DNA of 64,000 nt. It comes from Hymenobacter glacieicola. Lineage in GTDB: Bacteria > Bacteroidota > Bacteroidia > Cytophagales > Hymenobacteraceae. The stretch lies in assembly GCF_014640315.1 (NCBI RefSeq), contig NZ_BMGS01000005.1:186001-250000 (forward strand), given 5' to 3'. A program made the position numbers and the translations under genes. The first letter of the stretch is position 1. The number at the start of each line of letters is the position of its first letter. The notes under the pieces are model-generated. The model made no database searches, had not been told where the DNA came from, and worked only from the letters and a program-made list of their open reading frames with translations. Below are positions 7,661 to 16,217 of this stretch, piece by piece.

Positions 7661-9055
7661 TTACCGCAGGGAAAAAGTAATTGGCACGGTATACTCCACC
7701 GCTACCGGCTTGCCGTCCTGGATGCCAGGGGTCCAGGTGCCGGGCAAGGCCGCAACGGCATCGAGGGCGGCTTGCTCCATAGCCCGGCCAATAGCCTGCT
7801 GACCGGCCGCCAGATTCGGACCTTTTACTACTGCTACGCCCTCTGGCTTGCCGGAAGGCGGAATAATCATGTGAACAAAGACTTTGCCTTCCACCTTGGC
7901 CGCTACGGCCGAGGCCGGATACTTAATACGCTTACCTAAATCGGTGAGTAGCTGCACTTGGCCGCCGGGGTACTCCGGCATGTGGTCAACATAGAAATAC
8001 ACAGCCGGCGGGGGCGGCGGCGCGGGAGCATCGGGGGCCAAGGCAGGCGGCGGGGGAGGCGGCACCAGCAGGGCATCCTGGGCGGCCGACGTACTGGCTG
8101 GCTCAGCTGCTTTTTCACAGGCAACGGTCAGCAGCAGCACCGCCCCCAGGGGCAAGGCCAGCCACTGCTTCCAGCGCCGAATAGGGGAATGGGAAGTAAG
8201 CATACGGATACGGGTAAGGGTGAGGGATTGGGTAAAAGAATGGGTAAGCGGTAAATCGGGGTGGAGCTGGCGCAGGGCCAGGCGCGCCAGCAGCGCCGCG
8301 TATAACTCGGCGGCGGCCGTAGGGGCTACTGCGGCGGCGGCAGGAGTTAGCGCGGCCGAGTCGGCCAGAAATTCGTGGGTGGTTTCCAGGGCCCGCGGGT
8401 ACAAATGCACGAAAGGGCAGGCCCAGAGCAGGGCCCGGGCCACTTCCAGCAGCAGCCGCTGCCGGGTGTGGCGCTGCTGCACGTGGGCCAGCTCGTGGGC
8501 CAGCACGGCCCCGGCCTCCGCGGGCGTGAGCAAAGCCGTTTCATCCCAGAATATCCAGCGCCCGAAGGAGCTAACCGGCCGCTGCCCACCCGTCAATATT
8601 AAGGTATAGCCTGGGCGCTTTTCCCGGGGCCAGCGGCGGGTAGCCAGCCACAGTTGCACTACCCGCAGGCCGAGCCGGGCTAACAGCGCCAGGGCCACCA
8701 GCAGGTACAGCAAGGGCAGCCAGGCCAGGAAATACGCGTCCGATAACCCCGGCCGAATGCCCGTGGCCGTGATGCGCACCGTTGGCAGCAGGCCCCCCGC
8801 CAGCAGAGAATTGCCCGCCGCACCGCCCCAGCGCGGGAGCAGCCCGGCCAGGGCTGGGGCCACAACCTCCAGCAGCCCGGGCAGCGCCAGCACCAGCCAG
8901 GGCGTCAGCAGCAAAAACAAGCCGTTGTACCGAAAGCACCGTTCCTGGCGTAGCGTGAGGTAGTAAAAGGCCCACCCCAGGCCTAGAAGCACGGTGCTTT
9001 GCAGCAGCCAGTTAAGCAGGGCGGTTGGAGTCGTCGGGAGTAGGAGCGTCAGCAT
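7661..9055 (-). CDS. M56 (BlaR1-type) membrane metallopeptidase with C-terminal TonB domain
   Basis: Membrane sensor-protease that probably inactivates the repressor encoded just upstream. With the ATG at 9055 it has 464 residues. Four hydrophobic segments lie at about 10-30, 44-75, 105-135 and near 300. The zinc motif HELAH is at 187-191, and a downstream EFLAD supplies the third ligand. A Pro/Ala-rich periplasmic linker leads to a TonB-type C-terminal domain (GGQVQLLTDLGKRIKYP to the end). There is no penicillin-binding sensor domain, so beta-lactam sensing is not implied. The start overlaps the 3' end of the blaI-like gene by 44 bases, implying translational coupling. BlaR1-TonB fusions are common in Bacteroidota. 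Confidence 0.9.
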   Translation of the reverse strand: MLTLLLPTTPTALLNWLLQSTVLLGLGWAFYYLTLRQERCFRYNGLFLLLTPWLVLALPGLLEVVAPALAGLLPRWGGAAGNSLLAGGLLPTVRITATGIRPGLSDAYFLAWLPLLYLLVALALLARLGLRVVQLWLATRRWPREKRPGYTLILTGGQRPVSSFGRWIFWDETALLTPAEAGAVLAHELAHVQQRHTRQRLLLEVARALLWACPFVHLYPRALETTHEFLADSAALTPAAAAVAPTAAAELYAALLARLALRQLHPDLPLTHSFTQSLTLTRIRMLTSHSPIRRWKQWLALPLGAVLLLTVACEKAAEPASTSAAQDALLVPPPPPPALAPDAPAPPPPPAVYFYVDHMPEYPGGQVQLLTDLGKRIKYPASAVAAKVEGKVFVHMIIPPSGKPEGVAVVKGPNLAAGQQAIGRAMEQAALDAVAALPGTWTPGIQDGKPVAVEYTVPITFSLR

Positions 9056-9443
9056 CGGGGGGCGGGGTAGCAGAAGATGACTGGGCATGACGAAGCAGCT
9101 CATCGAGCTGCTGGGTATCGAGGTTTTCTTCTTTGGCAAAAAAGGAAACCAATCGGCTGAACGACCCGCCGAAGTAGCCGCCCAGCAGCTTGCGCAGGGA
9201 AAAGCGGCGGTACTCATCCTGGGCAATTAGGGGGTAGTAGCGGTGGGTGCGCCCAAAGGCCTCGTGGCCCACAAAGCCCTTTTGCTCCAGAATGCGGATG
9301 ATGGTGGAAACGGTAGTGTAAGCCGGGGTAGGGGCGGGCAGCTCGGGCACCACGTCCTTCACGAAAGAAGGGCCGCGGAGCCAAAGCACCTGCATCACTT
9401 GTTCCTCGGCGCGGGTGAGCTCCGGAAAAGAAGAGTCAGACAT
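9012..9443 (-). CDS. BlaI/MecI/CopY-family transcriptional repressor
   Basis: 143-residue winged-helix repressor. LTRAEEQVMQVLWLRGPSFVKDVV begins the DNA-binding domain, YTTVSTIIRILEQKGFV is the recognition helix region with the BlaI TTV.TIL-like signature, and THRYYPLI is the wing. The C-terminal half (about 80-125) forms the dimerisation helices, where BlaR1-type proteases cut in characterised systems. It is the first gene of a two-gene operon with the M56 peptidase at 7661. It is probably self-regulated through a dyad upstream. The targets are unknown. Confidence 0.92.
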   Translation of the reverse strand: MSDSSFPELTRAEEQVMQVLWLRGPSFVKDVVPELPAPTPAYTTVSTIIRILEQKGFVGHEAFGRTHRYYPLIAQDEYRRFSLRKLLGGYFGGSFSRLVSFFAKEENLDTQQLDELLRHAQSSSATPPPDADAPTPDDSNRPA

Positions 9444-9483
9444 GGAAGATGGGCTAGTATGATTCTAATGTATAACTATATAT

Positions 9484-9499
9484 TTAGTTTTACAACTAA
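9484..9499. promoter_or_regulatory. Candidate BlaI-type operator
   Basis: A perfect 6-base dyad, ttagtt-ttac-aactaa, lies about 40 bases upstream of the repressor start in an AT-rich block. BlaI/MecI repressors bind short AT-rich dyads containing TACA/TGTA; the central ttacaa is compatible. The assignment is positional and unproven. Confidence 0.4.
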
Positions 9500-9995
9500 T
9501 TATTTAGATAAATAAGTTTTGGGGTAGGCGGAGTATATAGTTTTATAAGCGGCGCCTGGCTTCAACGGAGTGCTGTTGCTTGGCAACCACCGCGTGGTTG
9601 GGTAGCCGTAGCGCAGCGGCTAAGAGTTGAGCTACTAGGTTGTACTGGGTCCGAAAAGCAGCAGGTGTCATCCCGAACGGCGCGCGGAATCTGGGCCAGC
9701 CCTTGGTTAGTAACCCAGATTTCTCCCTGCACATGGAATGACACGTGTTGCTTGTCGAGGTTTCTGACGCTGCTTGCCTTTCTGATGCGGGCAAGCAACT
9801 TGGGCCCCGGCTTAACCGGATAGTTGTTACTGCCGGGTACTCATTCGTTATATGTAGTATTCGCCCGGCTTGGTAGGGCGCTTGCTACGGTTCTGGTTGG
9901 TGGCACAAATAGTAGCCGATTGTACTGAAGCCGGAACAAGCCTGACTAGCAGCGGTGTTAAGCCCCCAGATCCTTCATTGTCAAAATCTTTCTCC
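9500..9995. other. Gene-free stretch holding a dispersed repeat
   Basis: Between the repressor promoter and the hydrolase gene no convincing coding sequence is seen. The main recognisable content is the inverted repeat at 9666-9743. The last part (about 9840-9995) can be read as an N-terminal extension of the hydrolase from a TTG at 9870 but lacks coding character. Confidence 0.5.
9666..9743. repeat. Intergenic inverted repeat (cassette C)
   Basis: Arms 9666-9695 (tgtcatcccgaac...aatctggg) and 9714-9743 are imperfect reverse complements around an 18-base spacer. Outer ends tgtcat/atgaca and inner ends aatctggg/cccagatt match exactly. The tgtcat...aatctggg form resembles the dispersed extragenic palindromes of Bacteroidota genomes. 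Confidence 0.65.
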
Positions 9996-11234
9996 GTGAC
10001 TATACCTTCCTTGCGCCGCGCCCTGGCTCGTCCGGCCGGCAACTGGCTGTTGTGGCTGAGCATGTTGCTGCTAGTGGCTCCCAGCTGCAAAAGCAATTCG
10101 CCCGAGCCCGATACGGCTACCCCTACTGCGCCACCCACCGCGCCGGAGCCGGCTGCCACAGTACTGGTTGGCAGTACCCTCATCGGTGAATACAGCACTG
10201 CGACCCTGGCCGGACGGGTAGGCGACATTCCGTTGGTCGGCTCCCTAGCCCGCTTCCCCATTAAGGTGTACCGCCTTACCTATACCACCCGCAACACCGA
10301 CGGCAAAGCCATTACCGCTTCGGGCGCCATTCTGGTGCCGGTTACCACCCAGGCCCTGCCCGTAATCAGCTACCAGCACGGCACGCTGCGGCCCGATGAC
10401 GAAGACCGCGCCCCTTCTTACTACAGCTCCGGCAGCGAGTTGTGGTCGGCGGTGTCGGTGCTGGCTTCCACGGGCTACGTGGTGTCGGCCCCCGACTACA
10501 TCGGGTACGGCGCGTCCAAGGCCCATCCTCACCCCTACGAGCACGGCGCTTCCCTGGCCTCCGCCTCGGCCGATATGCTGCGGGCCGCCCGGGAGTTCTG
10601 CAAGCAGCAGAAGATTGCCGTGAATCAGAAGAACTTCCTGCTGGGTTACTCGGAGGGCGGCTACGCTACCATGGCCCTGCACAAGCTGCTGGAGGAAAAA
10701 TACGCCGCCGAGCTGCCGGTAACGGCCAGCGCCCCCGGCGCGGGTGCCTACCATAAAACGGCCTTTGCTAAGTATATTCTTATGTCAAATCAGCCGCTGA
10801 ATTTCCTCAGCACCTACGTGTGGGTCCTGACGACCTACAACCGCGTGTACAACCTGAACCGGCCGCTGTCGGCGTATTTTAAGGAGCCCTACGCCACACG
10901 CCTGCAGGCCGATCCGTTCAGTGCCGTGCCCAGCCTGCCGTCCCAGCTTTTTGCCGATTCCTTTAAGCAGGCAGTGCTCAACAACACCGATGCGCCTCTC
11001 TCGGCCGCCTTCCGCGACAACGACCTCCATGACTGGCAGCCCAAAGCGCCCCTCGCTCTGTTCCACGGCACCGCCGACGACTACGTGCCCTTCTTCAACT
11101 CCCAGGATGCCTACAACGCCATGCGGGCCCGCGGCGCCACTCAGGTGCAGCTAAAACCCATTCAGGGCGGTAACCACTTTACCTCGGTGGGCACCTACAC
11201 GCTCCAAGCCTTCGCCTTTATCTCTCAGTACTAG
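9996..11234 (+). CDS. Alpha/beta-hydrolase (secretory-lipase-like) lipoprotein
   Basis: Probable cell-envelope esterase or lipase. From the GTG at 9996 the N-terminus is a good lipoprotein signal (SLRRALARP, then LLWLSMLLLVAPSC). An earlier TTG at 9870 would bury that signal, so I prefer 9996, though the start is uncertain. The hydrolase fold shows VISYQHGT (oxyanion region), SAPDYIGYG, the nucleophile elbow GYSEGG, then FHGTADDYVPF with the acid and GGNHFTS with the catalytic His. The layout resembles PF03583-type secretory lipases and large bacterial esterases. Transcribed alone and closed by a strong terminator. Substrate unknown. Confidence 0.82.
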   Translation: MTIPSLRRALARPAGNWLLWLSMLLLVAPSCKSNSPEPDTATPTAPPTAPEPAATVLVGSTLIGEYSTATLAGRVGDIPLVGSLARFPIKVYRLTYTTRNTDGKAITASGAILVPVTTQALPVISYQHGTLRPDDEDRAPSYYSSGSELWSAVSVLASTGYVVSAPDYIGYGASKAHPHPYEHGASLASASADMLRAAREFCKQQKIAVNQKNFLLGYSEGGYATMALHKLLEEKYAAELPVTASAPGAGAYHKTAFAKYILMSNQPLNFLSTYVWVLTTYNRVYNLNRPLSAYFKEPYATRLQADPFSAVPSLPSQLFADSFKQAVLNNTDAPLSAAFRDNDLHDWQPKAPLALFHGTADDYVPFFNSQDAYNAMRARGATQVQLKPIQGGNHFTSVGTYTLQAFAFISQY

Positions 11235-11255
11235 AACACTCGTTAGTCTTAAATC

Positions 11256-11292
11256 AAAAAAACGGCCTGCTGAAGTAGCAGTCCGTTTTTTT
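11256..11292. terminator. Strong bidirectional terminator
   Basis: A 16-base stem (11256-11271 with 11277-11292, one mismatch) with A7 and T7 flanks and a 5-base loop, between convergent genes. It is an intrinsic terminator in both directions. Confidence 0.9.
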
Positions 11293-11305
11293 ATGCGCTA
11301 AGAAG

Positions 11306-11689
11306 TTAAGAATGAATAGCCGTTGGTTTTTCGGAACTGGGCGCTCCTGCTTGCCGGGCCCAGGCTCCGCTGAGAGCAGCCAGCCCACCCACCAGCCCGG
11401 CCAACAATCCACTTACCGCGGCCAGCGCCCAGCCACTGCCTCCCAGCGGCAGCAACGTAGCCACCTTAGTGGCCAGCAGGCCCGCGCCGTGCGTATTTAG
11501 CCAGGCCGCCGGAAGCCACCAGCTCAGGCCTACCCCCAGCAAGCCCGCCAGAAACGCCCGGCCTCCGCTAATTCCGCGCCACGCGGCCAGTAGCAGGCAA
11601 ACCGGAACCACGCTCCACCACGGCAGTAGTAGCTGGGCCAGCGAGGACAGCACAAAAATCATAAGGACTAAAAACCAGAAGCGGGACAT
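11306..11689 (-). CDS. Small polytopic membrane protein of unknown function
   Basis: 127 residues, about four hydrophobic helices (FWFLVLMIFVLSSLAQLLL; WSVVPVCLLLAAW; AFLAGLLGVGLSWWLPAAWL; WALAAVSGLLAGLVGGLAAL) with short loops and a polar C-terminal tail. There is no motif I recognise. Minus strand, just downstream of the penicillin acylase (55-base gap), so possibly co-transcribed with it. The coding call rests on the consistent membrane pattern and codon use. Confidence 0.65.
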   Translation of the reverse strand: MSRFWFLVLMIFVLSSLAQLLLPWWSVVPVCLLLAAWRGISGGRAFLAGLLGVGLSWWLPAAWLNTHGAGLLATKVATLLPLGGSGWALAAVSGLLAGLVGGLAALSGAWARQAGAPSSEKPTAIHS

Positions 11690-11744
11690 GCGGGAAAGAG
11701 GTAAGTCAAAAGGAAGATGAAAGCAAATTGCTGGTGCTTGCTAG

Positions 11745-14180
11745 CTACTCTAGCCGCCAGGCGGCGCGCAGGCGCGGGTGGTTTTCATCGGCGGCCCGCA
11801 GAAACACCAGCTCATCGAGCTGGCCTACCCGCCAGGTTTCAATCATGTCGTCGTAGTAAGCCGAGGCGGGGTTGCCGCTCTGGCCCCCGGGGAAGATGCC
11901 ATAGGCCTTTACCTGCGGCCCCAGGGCCACCACCATGCGCCAGGAAGGCCCGTTGCGGGGGCCAGTAGCATTCACGCTCACGGGGCTGCCGCCGCAGGCA
12001 ATGTCCTGGCGCCCGAAGCCAGTGAGGTTGGCCAGGTGGTTGATGTCGGTGCTTTTCTGGTTGGTCCAGCCCCACTTTGGGCCCAGGGGGCCAAACTTGC
12101 GCGTCAGGGAGTCGGTGGCAAAGCGGAAAGATTCCAGGGCCAACTGGGGTAGGGTTTCGCGAATGGGCGTGCGGTGGTCATCTATCCAGCGGCTGGTGTC
12201 TTGGCGCAGTAGCAGCTCCTGAGTACGAGCCCTGGAGGGGTAGCGCATTTCCAGCCCCGTTGCCTCGCTCCCAAATTCATCGTCCCACACTCGCTCTACC
12301 AATTTCGTGTACCACAGCTCAAAAATGCTGGGACTGATAGCCTGGGCCTGGTAGTGGTAGTTCCAGCCGCGTAGCTCGGCGTACGCCCGTTGCTGGGCCG
12401 GTGAAAGCTGCGCGCCCGCCAGCAACGACAAAAGCCGGGGCAGCAGCTGCCGCGCCGTGATGCCCAGGTTGTCGTTTTGCAGCAGGCGCAGGCTGTCGGG
12501 GGTAGCGCCCCGCATACGGGCCAGCCGCTCATTGATGCGGTGGCCCCGGTCCGAGGGGGCATAGTCCCAGCCAAGGTAGTAGGGGTAGTCGAGGCCCGCG
12601 GAGGGCTGGTTGGCCGACGACACGAAGCCCCGGGCCGGGTCTTTCACGTGCGGGTTCTGCTCCATCGGAATCCAGCCCTGCCAATCGTAGCGCGCATCCG
12701 TGCCGTCGAGGATGAACTTGCCTTGGTCGGGCCACTTCAGCGGGAAGTGGCCGTTGGGCTGAATGGCAATTTCATTGCGGTTGTCGGCGAAGATAAAGTT
12801 CTGGGCCGGCGAGCCGTAGGTGCGCAGGGCGCGGCGGTAATCCTGGTAGGAGCGGGCGTGATTGAGCCCGTAGAAGGCCTGCACCTCGTTGGCCCCGTCG
12901 TGGGCCGTCCAGCGCATGGCGTGCTGGATGGGCGTCTGCTTGTTGAAAACCGGCTCGTTCTGGTCGTACACCACCGGGCCGTGGTGGGTGTACAGGACGG
13001 TATCGAGTCGGTCAGGCTGGCCGCGCACAACAATACGTTCCACTACCCGGCGCACGGGTTTCCACTTGCCATCGTGCCAGTACTGGCGGCGGCTGGCATC
13101 CCGAAACTTGAGTTGGTACCAGTCCAGCACGTCGCCGCCCACGTTGGTCACGCCCCAAGCCACGTCCGGGTTAAAGCCGATGATAACGGCGGGCGCGCCC
13201 GGAATGGTCACGCCGTACACGTTCTGGCCGGGGGCGTGCAGCTGCACCTGGTACCAGATGCTGGGCAGGTTCAGCTGCAGGTGCGGGTCGTTGGCCAGCA
13301 GGGGCAGGCCCGAGGCCGAGCGGCTGCCGGCCACGGCAAAGTTGTTGGAGCCCAGCTCCGGGTCGGGTTCCTGCTGGGGCAGGCGGCCCGTCAGGGCCGC
13401 CGTGAAGGAAGGCGGCGTAGCCGGTGTGGGCAGAGGCTTGTATTCCAGGGGCGTACCGGTAGGCACAATAGCATCTTCGCGGTTTGGGTAGTCCGGAAAC
13501 AGATCCTGCACCACCTGCGGGCCGTATTTGCGCAGAATATTGCTCATGCGCAGGTCGTCGGAGCGGCCGCTCAGGTCCCAGGCCATTAGCTTAAGCAGCA
13601 GGGCACACTTCAGGGGCTGCCAGGGTTCAGGGGCGTAGTCGAGCAGCTTGTACTCGAAGGGGTAGTCCTGGGGCGCCAGACGGGTGATGTACGCATTGAC
13701 GCCCTCAGAATATGACTCCAGCACCACGCGGGTAGTGTCGTTGCGCAGCATGGAGTGCAAGGAGTTTTCGGCCCCGTACGGCAAGCCCATGCGCCGCTGA
13801 AACCGGTCGTACTCCAGGGCCTTGGGCCCTACCACCTCCGAAATGCGTCCGGCGGCCACCCGCGTCATGAACTCCATTTGCCAGAGCCGGTCCCGGGCCG
13901 TGAGGTAGCCCTGGGCGTAATACAGGTCGTGGTCGTTCTGGGCAAAGATGTGGGGCACCCGCCGGTCATCAAACCGCACCCGGACGGGCTGGTGCAGGCC
14001 GGGCAGCGTAAGGGTTTGCTGGGCCGGAAAATCGTCGGCCGTTTCACCGTTCTGCCAGAAGCCCTGGTACGGACTGAGCAGGCGAGCTACCGGCGGCACG
14101 TCGCCGTGCTTGGTGTTCAGAACCCAAGTCAGGGTAAGCGTGACGAGCAGGGCCAGACCAGGCCCAAGGAAACGTAGCAT
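11745..14180 (-). CDS. Penicillin acylase family N-terminal nucleophile hydrolase
   Basis: Large secreted or periplasmic amidase of the penicillin acylase family (PF01804), 811 residues from the ATG at 14180; an upstream in-frame GTG-type start is less likely. The N-terminal hydrophobic segment MLRFLGPGLALLVTLTLTW is a signal or anchor. The alpha region has DDRRVPHIFAQNDHDLYYAQGY. The autocatalytic site is LGSNNFAVAGSRS, whose Ser (about residue 276) becomes the N-terminal nucleophile after cleavage at Gly-Ser. The beta chain follows, with LANDPHLQL and NPDVAWGVTNVGGDVLDWY. Relatives include penicillin, cephalosporin and acyl-homoserine-lactone acylases. The true substrate cannot be read from the sequence; AHL or peptide-derived amides are possible. 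Confidence 0.93.
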   Translation of the reverse strand: MLRFLGPGLALLVTLTLTWVLNTKHGDVPPVARLLSPYQGFWQNGETADDFPAQQTLTLPGLHQPVRVRFDDRRVPHIFAQNDHDLYYAQGYLTARDRLWQMEFMTRVAAGRISEVVGPKALEYDRFQRRMGLPYGAENSLHSMLRNDTTRVVLESYSEGVNAYITRLAPQDYPFEYKLLDYAPEPWQPLKCALLLKLMAWDLSGRSDDLRMSNILRKYGPQVVQDLFPDYPNREDAIVPTGTPLEYKPLPTPATPPSFTAALTGRLPQQEPDPELGSNNFAVAGSRSASGLPLLANDPHLQLNLPSIWYQVQLHAPGQNVYGVTIPGAPAVIIGFNPDVAWGVTNVGGDVLDWYQLKFRDASRRQYWHDGKWKPVRRVVERIVVRGQPDRLDTVLYTHHGPVVYDQNEPVFNKQTPIQHAMRWTAHDGANEVQAFYGLNHARSYQDYRRALRTYGSPAQNFIFADNRNEIAIQPNGHFPLKWPDQGKFILDGTDARYDWQGWIPMEQNPHVKDPARGFVSSANQPSAGLDYPYYLGWDYAPSDRGHRINERLARMRGATPDSLRLLQNDNLGITARQLLPRLLSLLAGAQLSPAQQRAYAELRGWNYHYQAQAISPSIFELWYTKLVERVWDDEFGSEATGLEMRYPSRARTQELLLRQDTSRWIDDHRTPIRETLPQLALESFRFATDSLTRKFGPLGPKWGWTNQKSTDINHLANLTGFGRQDIACGGSPVSVNATGPRNGPSWRMVVALGPQVKAYGIFPGGQSGNPASAYYDDMIETWRVGQLDELVFLRAADENHPRLRAAWRLE

Positions 14181-14220
14181 ACGCAGATAACGAAGTCTAA
14201 AGCCTACCCAACATCCGACG

Positions 14221-14265
14221 AAAAAAGCCGGCGCGCAACTACTGAGTGCATTGCGCACCGGCTTT
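14221..14265 (-). terminator. Terminator of the beta-barrel gene at 14282
   Basis: A 15-base stem (14224-14238 with 14251-14265, one mismatch) flanked by an A run that reads as a T run on the minus strand. It lies directly downstream of the 14282 stop. Confidence 0.85.
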
Positions 14266-14281
14266 CCCGAAGCTGAGCGGA

Positions 14282-14887
14282 TTACTGAGCCGGAATGGTC
14301 GCTTGCTTACCTCGTAGGAACACGGCCAAGCCCGCCCGTATGTCCAGCAGCCCGATAGTGCGCTCAGGACCATTGGTGTCGCGCCGGTAGCCCGCCGTAA
14401 TTTCTAGAGCAGCTCCGGGCGTCAGAAAATAATTGTACCCCAGCGCTGCTCCAAAAGCAGAATCATGGCTTTTGGCTTTCCGCTCGTCGTCTTCGCCGGT
14501 ATTGTAGTCGATGGTTACCCGGGAACTTGTCCAAACCACGCCCCCTTGTGCCTGCCCAAAGAAACGGTGAGACCCGGTACCAGGCAGGTAATAGCGCACA
14601 AACGGCAATAAGCCCAACGTGGTGGTATGGCCCCGATATTTTTGAGTTGAGTTGTCGAACGACAGCCGCTCATAGCCCACCTGCACGCCAGTACCCAACA
14701 AAAGATTATCGGCCAGAAAGATACCAGCCGTTGGATACACATTCACAGCCAATTCGTTGCTGCCACCGTCGTTGCGGTAGCTCAGATTACCTACGTTAGC
14801 TCCTAAATAAGTGCTGCTCTTTTCGGTTTGTGCGAAGGCCGTGCCCACTAGCATACTGCTCAGCCCAAGTAGTAATATCTTTTTCAT
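14282..14887 (-). CDS. Outer-membrane beta-barrel protein
   Basis: 201 residues with a clear signal peptide (MKKILLLGLSSMLVGTAFAQ). Amphipathic beta strands typical of the OMP_b-brl group follow: TYLGANVGNLSYR, AGIFLADNLLLGTGVQVGYE, TTLGLLPFVRYYL, RFFGQAQGGVVW, FGAALGYNYFLTPGAALEITAGYR, IGLLDIRAGLAVFL. It lacks the usual terminal Phe; the last residues are polar, so the barrel ends some ten residues earlier. Transcribed alone, with terminators on both sides. Function unknown; possibly a structural or adhesion barrel. Confidence 0.82.
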   Translation of the reverse strand: MKKILLLGLSSMLVGTAFAQTEKSSTYLGANVGNLSYRNDGGSNELAVNVYPTAGIFLADNLLLGTGVQVGYERLSFDNSTQKYRGHTTTLGLLPFVRYYLPGTGSHRFFGQAQGGVVWTSSRVTIDYNTGEDDERKAKSHDSAFGAALGYNYFLTPGAALEITAGYRRDTNGPERTIGLLDIRAGLAVFLRGKQATIPAQ

Positions 14888-14953
14888 TGAAAAAAGTGGA
14901 TATATAAGAATTGCTAAATCTAAAGAACAAGCGGTGTAATGAGAACGGCTGCC

Positions 14954-14995
14954 CGCAAAAAAGCCGCTGACCCGAGGGGCCAGCGGCTTTTTGCG
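14954..14995 (-). terminator. Terminator of rlpA
   Basis: Stem cgcaaaaaagccgctg (14954-14969) with cagcggctttttgcg (14981-14995). The T run reads on either strand. It lies 24 bases past the rlpA stop. Confidence 0.88.
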
Positions 14996-15018
14996 TAGGT
15001 CGGAAAAGGAAGAATAGC

Positions 15019-15837
15019 TTACAAGTTCTCGCCCTGCCGGACTAGCCCGGCAATGCCGAGGCGGGCCAGGCGCTGCCGCACTACGTCGGCTTCGGCCTGG
15101 GTAGCAAAGCGGCCGACCACCACCCGGTTCAGGGCGCGGCCATCGGGGGCGCTGGCGGCTACGGTTGTAACCAGCAGTTGAGGCTCGGCGCCCTGGATTT
15201 TTTCCAGCACGGCCCGGGCGTTGCGGGCATCGCCAAAGGTGCCGGCCTGAATAATAAAGGTGGCGGTGGGCTCGGGCGTAACGGCTACGTCCTGGGCCTC
15301 TGAGGAGCCCGCCCGAATATCAGTGAGCAAGCCAACGGTTACCGTCGAGTCGGAAGCCAGCGTGGCCAGGTCCGCGGGGGCATCCGTGGGGCCCAGGGGC
15401 GTTTCGGGAGCTACTACCTCCGCAACCACCGAAACGGCGCCGTGGGTTACAATGCCCAGGGGGCGGGCCGCTACCTCCGACAAGTCAAGGATGCGCTGGT
15501 GGCGGAACGGTCCGCGGTCCGTGACGCGTACTACTACCGATTTGCCAGTAGTAGGATTAGAAACGCGCAGCTTGGTGCCAAAAGGCAAGGTTTTGTGGGC
15601 GCAGGTGTACTTGTTTCGGTCGAACCGCTCACCGTTGCTGGTGCGGTGACCCTGATGTTCGCGGCCGTACCAGGAGGCTCGGCCACGGAGGACGGTCGCC
15701 TTTTTAGCAGCGGCCGCGGGGGCTTTTTCATCTTCACATACGCGCATCGAACGGGCCGAGACCGAGAAGGCCGTCAGCAGCACGAAGAGCATGGCCGTCA
15801 TCAAGCCCGAGATGTGCAGTCGTAGATTCAACTTCAT
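15019..15837 (-). CDS. rlpA: RlpA-like septal ring lytic transglycosylase with SPOR domain
   Basis: Periplasmic peptidoglycan enzyme acting at division sites. 272 residues: signal peptide (to about 28); a double-psi beta-barrel RlpA domain at about 48-140 (GRASWYGREHQGHRTSNGE, FGTKLRVSNPTTGKSVVVRV, TDRGPFRHQRILDLS), with the catalytic-type Asp and conserved His present; a Pro/Thr-rich linker; and a C-terminal SPOR domain (FIIQAGTFGDARNARAVLEK to the end) that binds denuded glycan at septa. It is an ordinary member of the family. Stand-alone gene, divergent from the DUF72 gene, with its own terminator. Confidence 0.93.
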   Translation of the reverse strand: MKLNLRLHISGLMTAMLFVLLTAFSVSARSMRVCEDEKAPAAAAKKATVLRGRASWYGREHQGHRTSNGERFDRNKYTCAHKTLPFGTKLRVSNPTTGKSVVVRVTDRGPFRHQRILDLSEVAARPLGIVTHGAVSVVAEVVAPETPLGPTDAPADLATLASDSTVTVGLLTDIRAGSSEAQDVAVTPEPTATFIIQAGTFGDARNARAVLEKIQGAEPQLLVTTVAASAPDGRALNRVVVGRFATQAEADVVRQRLARLGIAGLVRQGENL

Positions 15838-16217
15838 CCATTCTCATTGGTTGGTGAGTAAGACAAAGCTAGAAGCGTCAGTTTAACCAAGGTCCCGATA
15901 GGTCCCGTATAAGAGGTGGGCTGTAATCAAGAATTGACCTTTTCTAATAAATTTTGCATTTAAATAATCAATTATATCGGTACGAAATACCTGATTGTGT
16001 TTACCTAAGTCGGGTTTTGCACTCTTTTTAGTTGTTTTCCGAGCCTGGTTTGAAATAAGACTATCTGCCGGTTAAAAAATTTTGGCTTTCGGGCTGGCAG
16101 ATGCCTTGGCGAGGGGTTGCAAAAGTCGCGGAAATATGCTAAGCACTAGTTTAGGATTACAACCTGGGGGCCAGGGTAGTGGTACGCTTTTACGGCGCTT
16201 TCGCCGTACCTTCGGGA
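15838..16217. other. Divergent promoter region between rlpA and the DUF72 gene
   Basis: 380 bases without a gene. The middle (about 15940-16090) is strongly AT-rich and must contain both divergent promoters. No convincing dyad, repeat or RNA was recognised. A GTG at 16179 in frame with the DUF72 gene would lengthen it, but family alignment from memory favours 16218. Confidence 0.45.

Noticed and set aside
7661..9443. Beta-lactam resistance regulation
   Set aside because: The genes are BlaI/BlaR1-like, but BlaR1 lacks a penicillin-binding domain and no beta-lactamase gene is adjacent.
12477..13589. A 370-codon plus-strand open frame opposite the penicillin acylase
   Set aside because: Antisense shadow; the acylase motifs on the minus strand are decisive.
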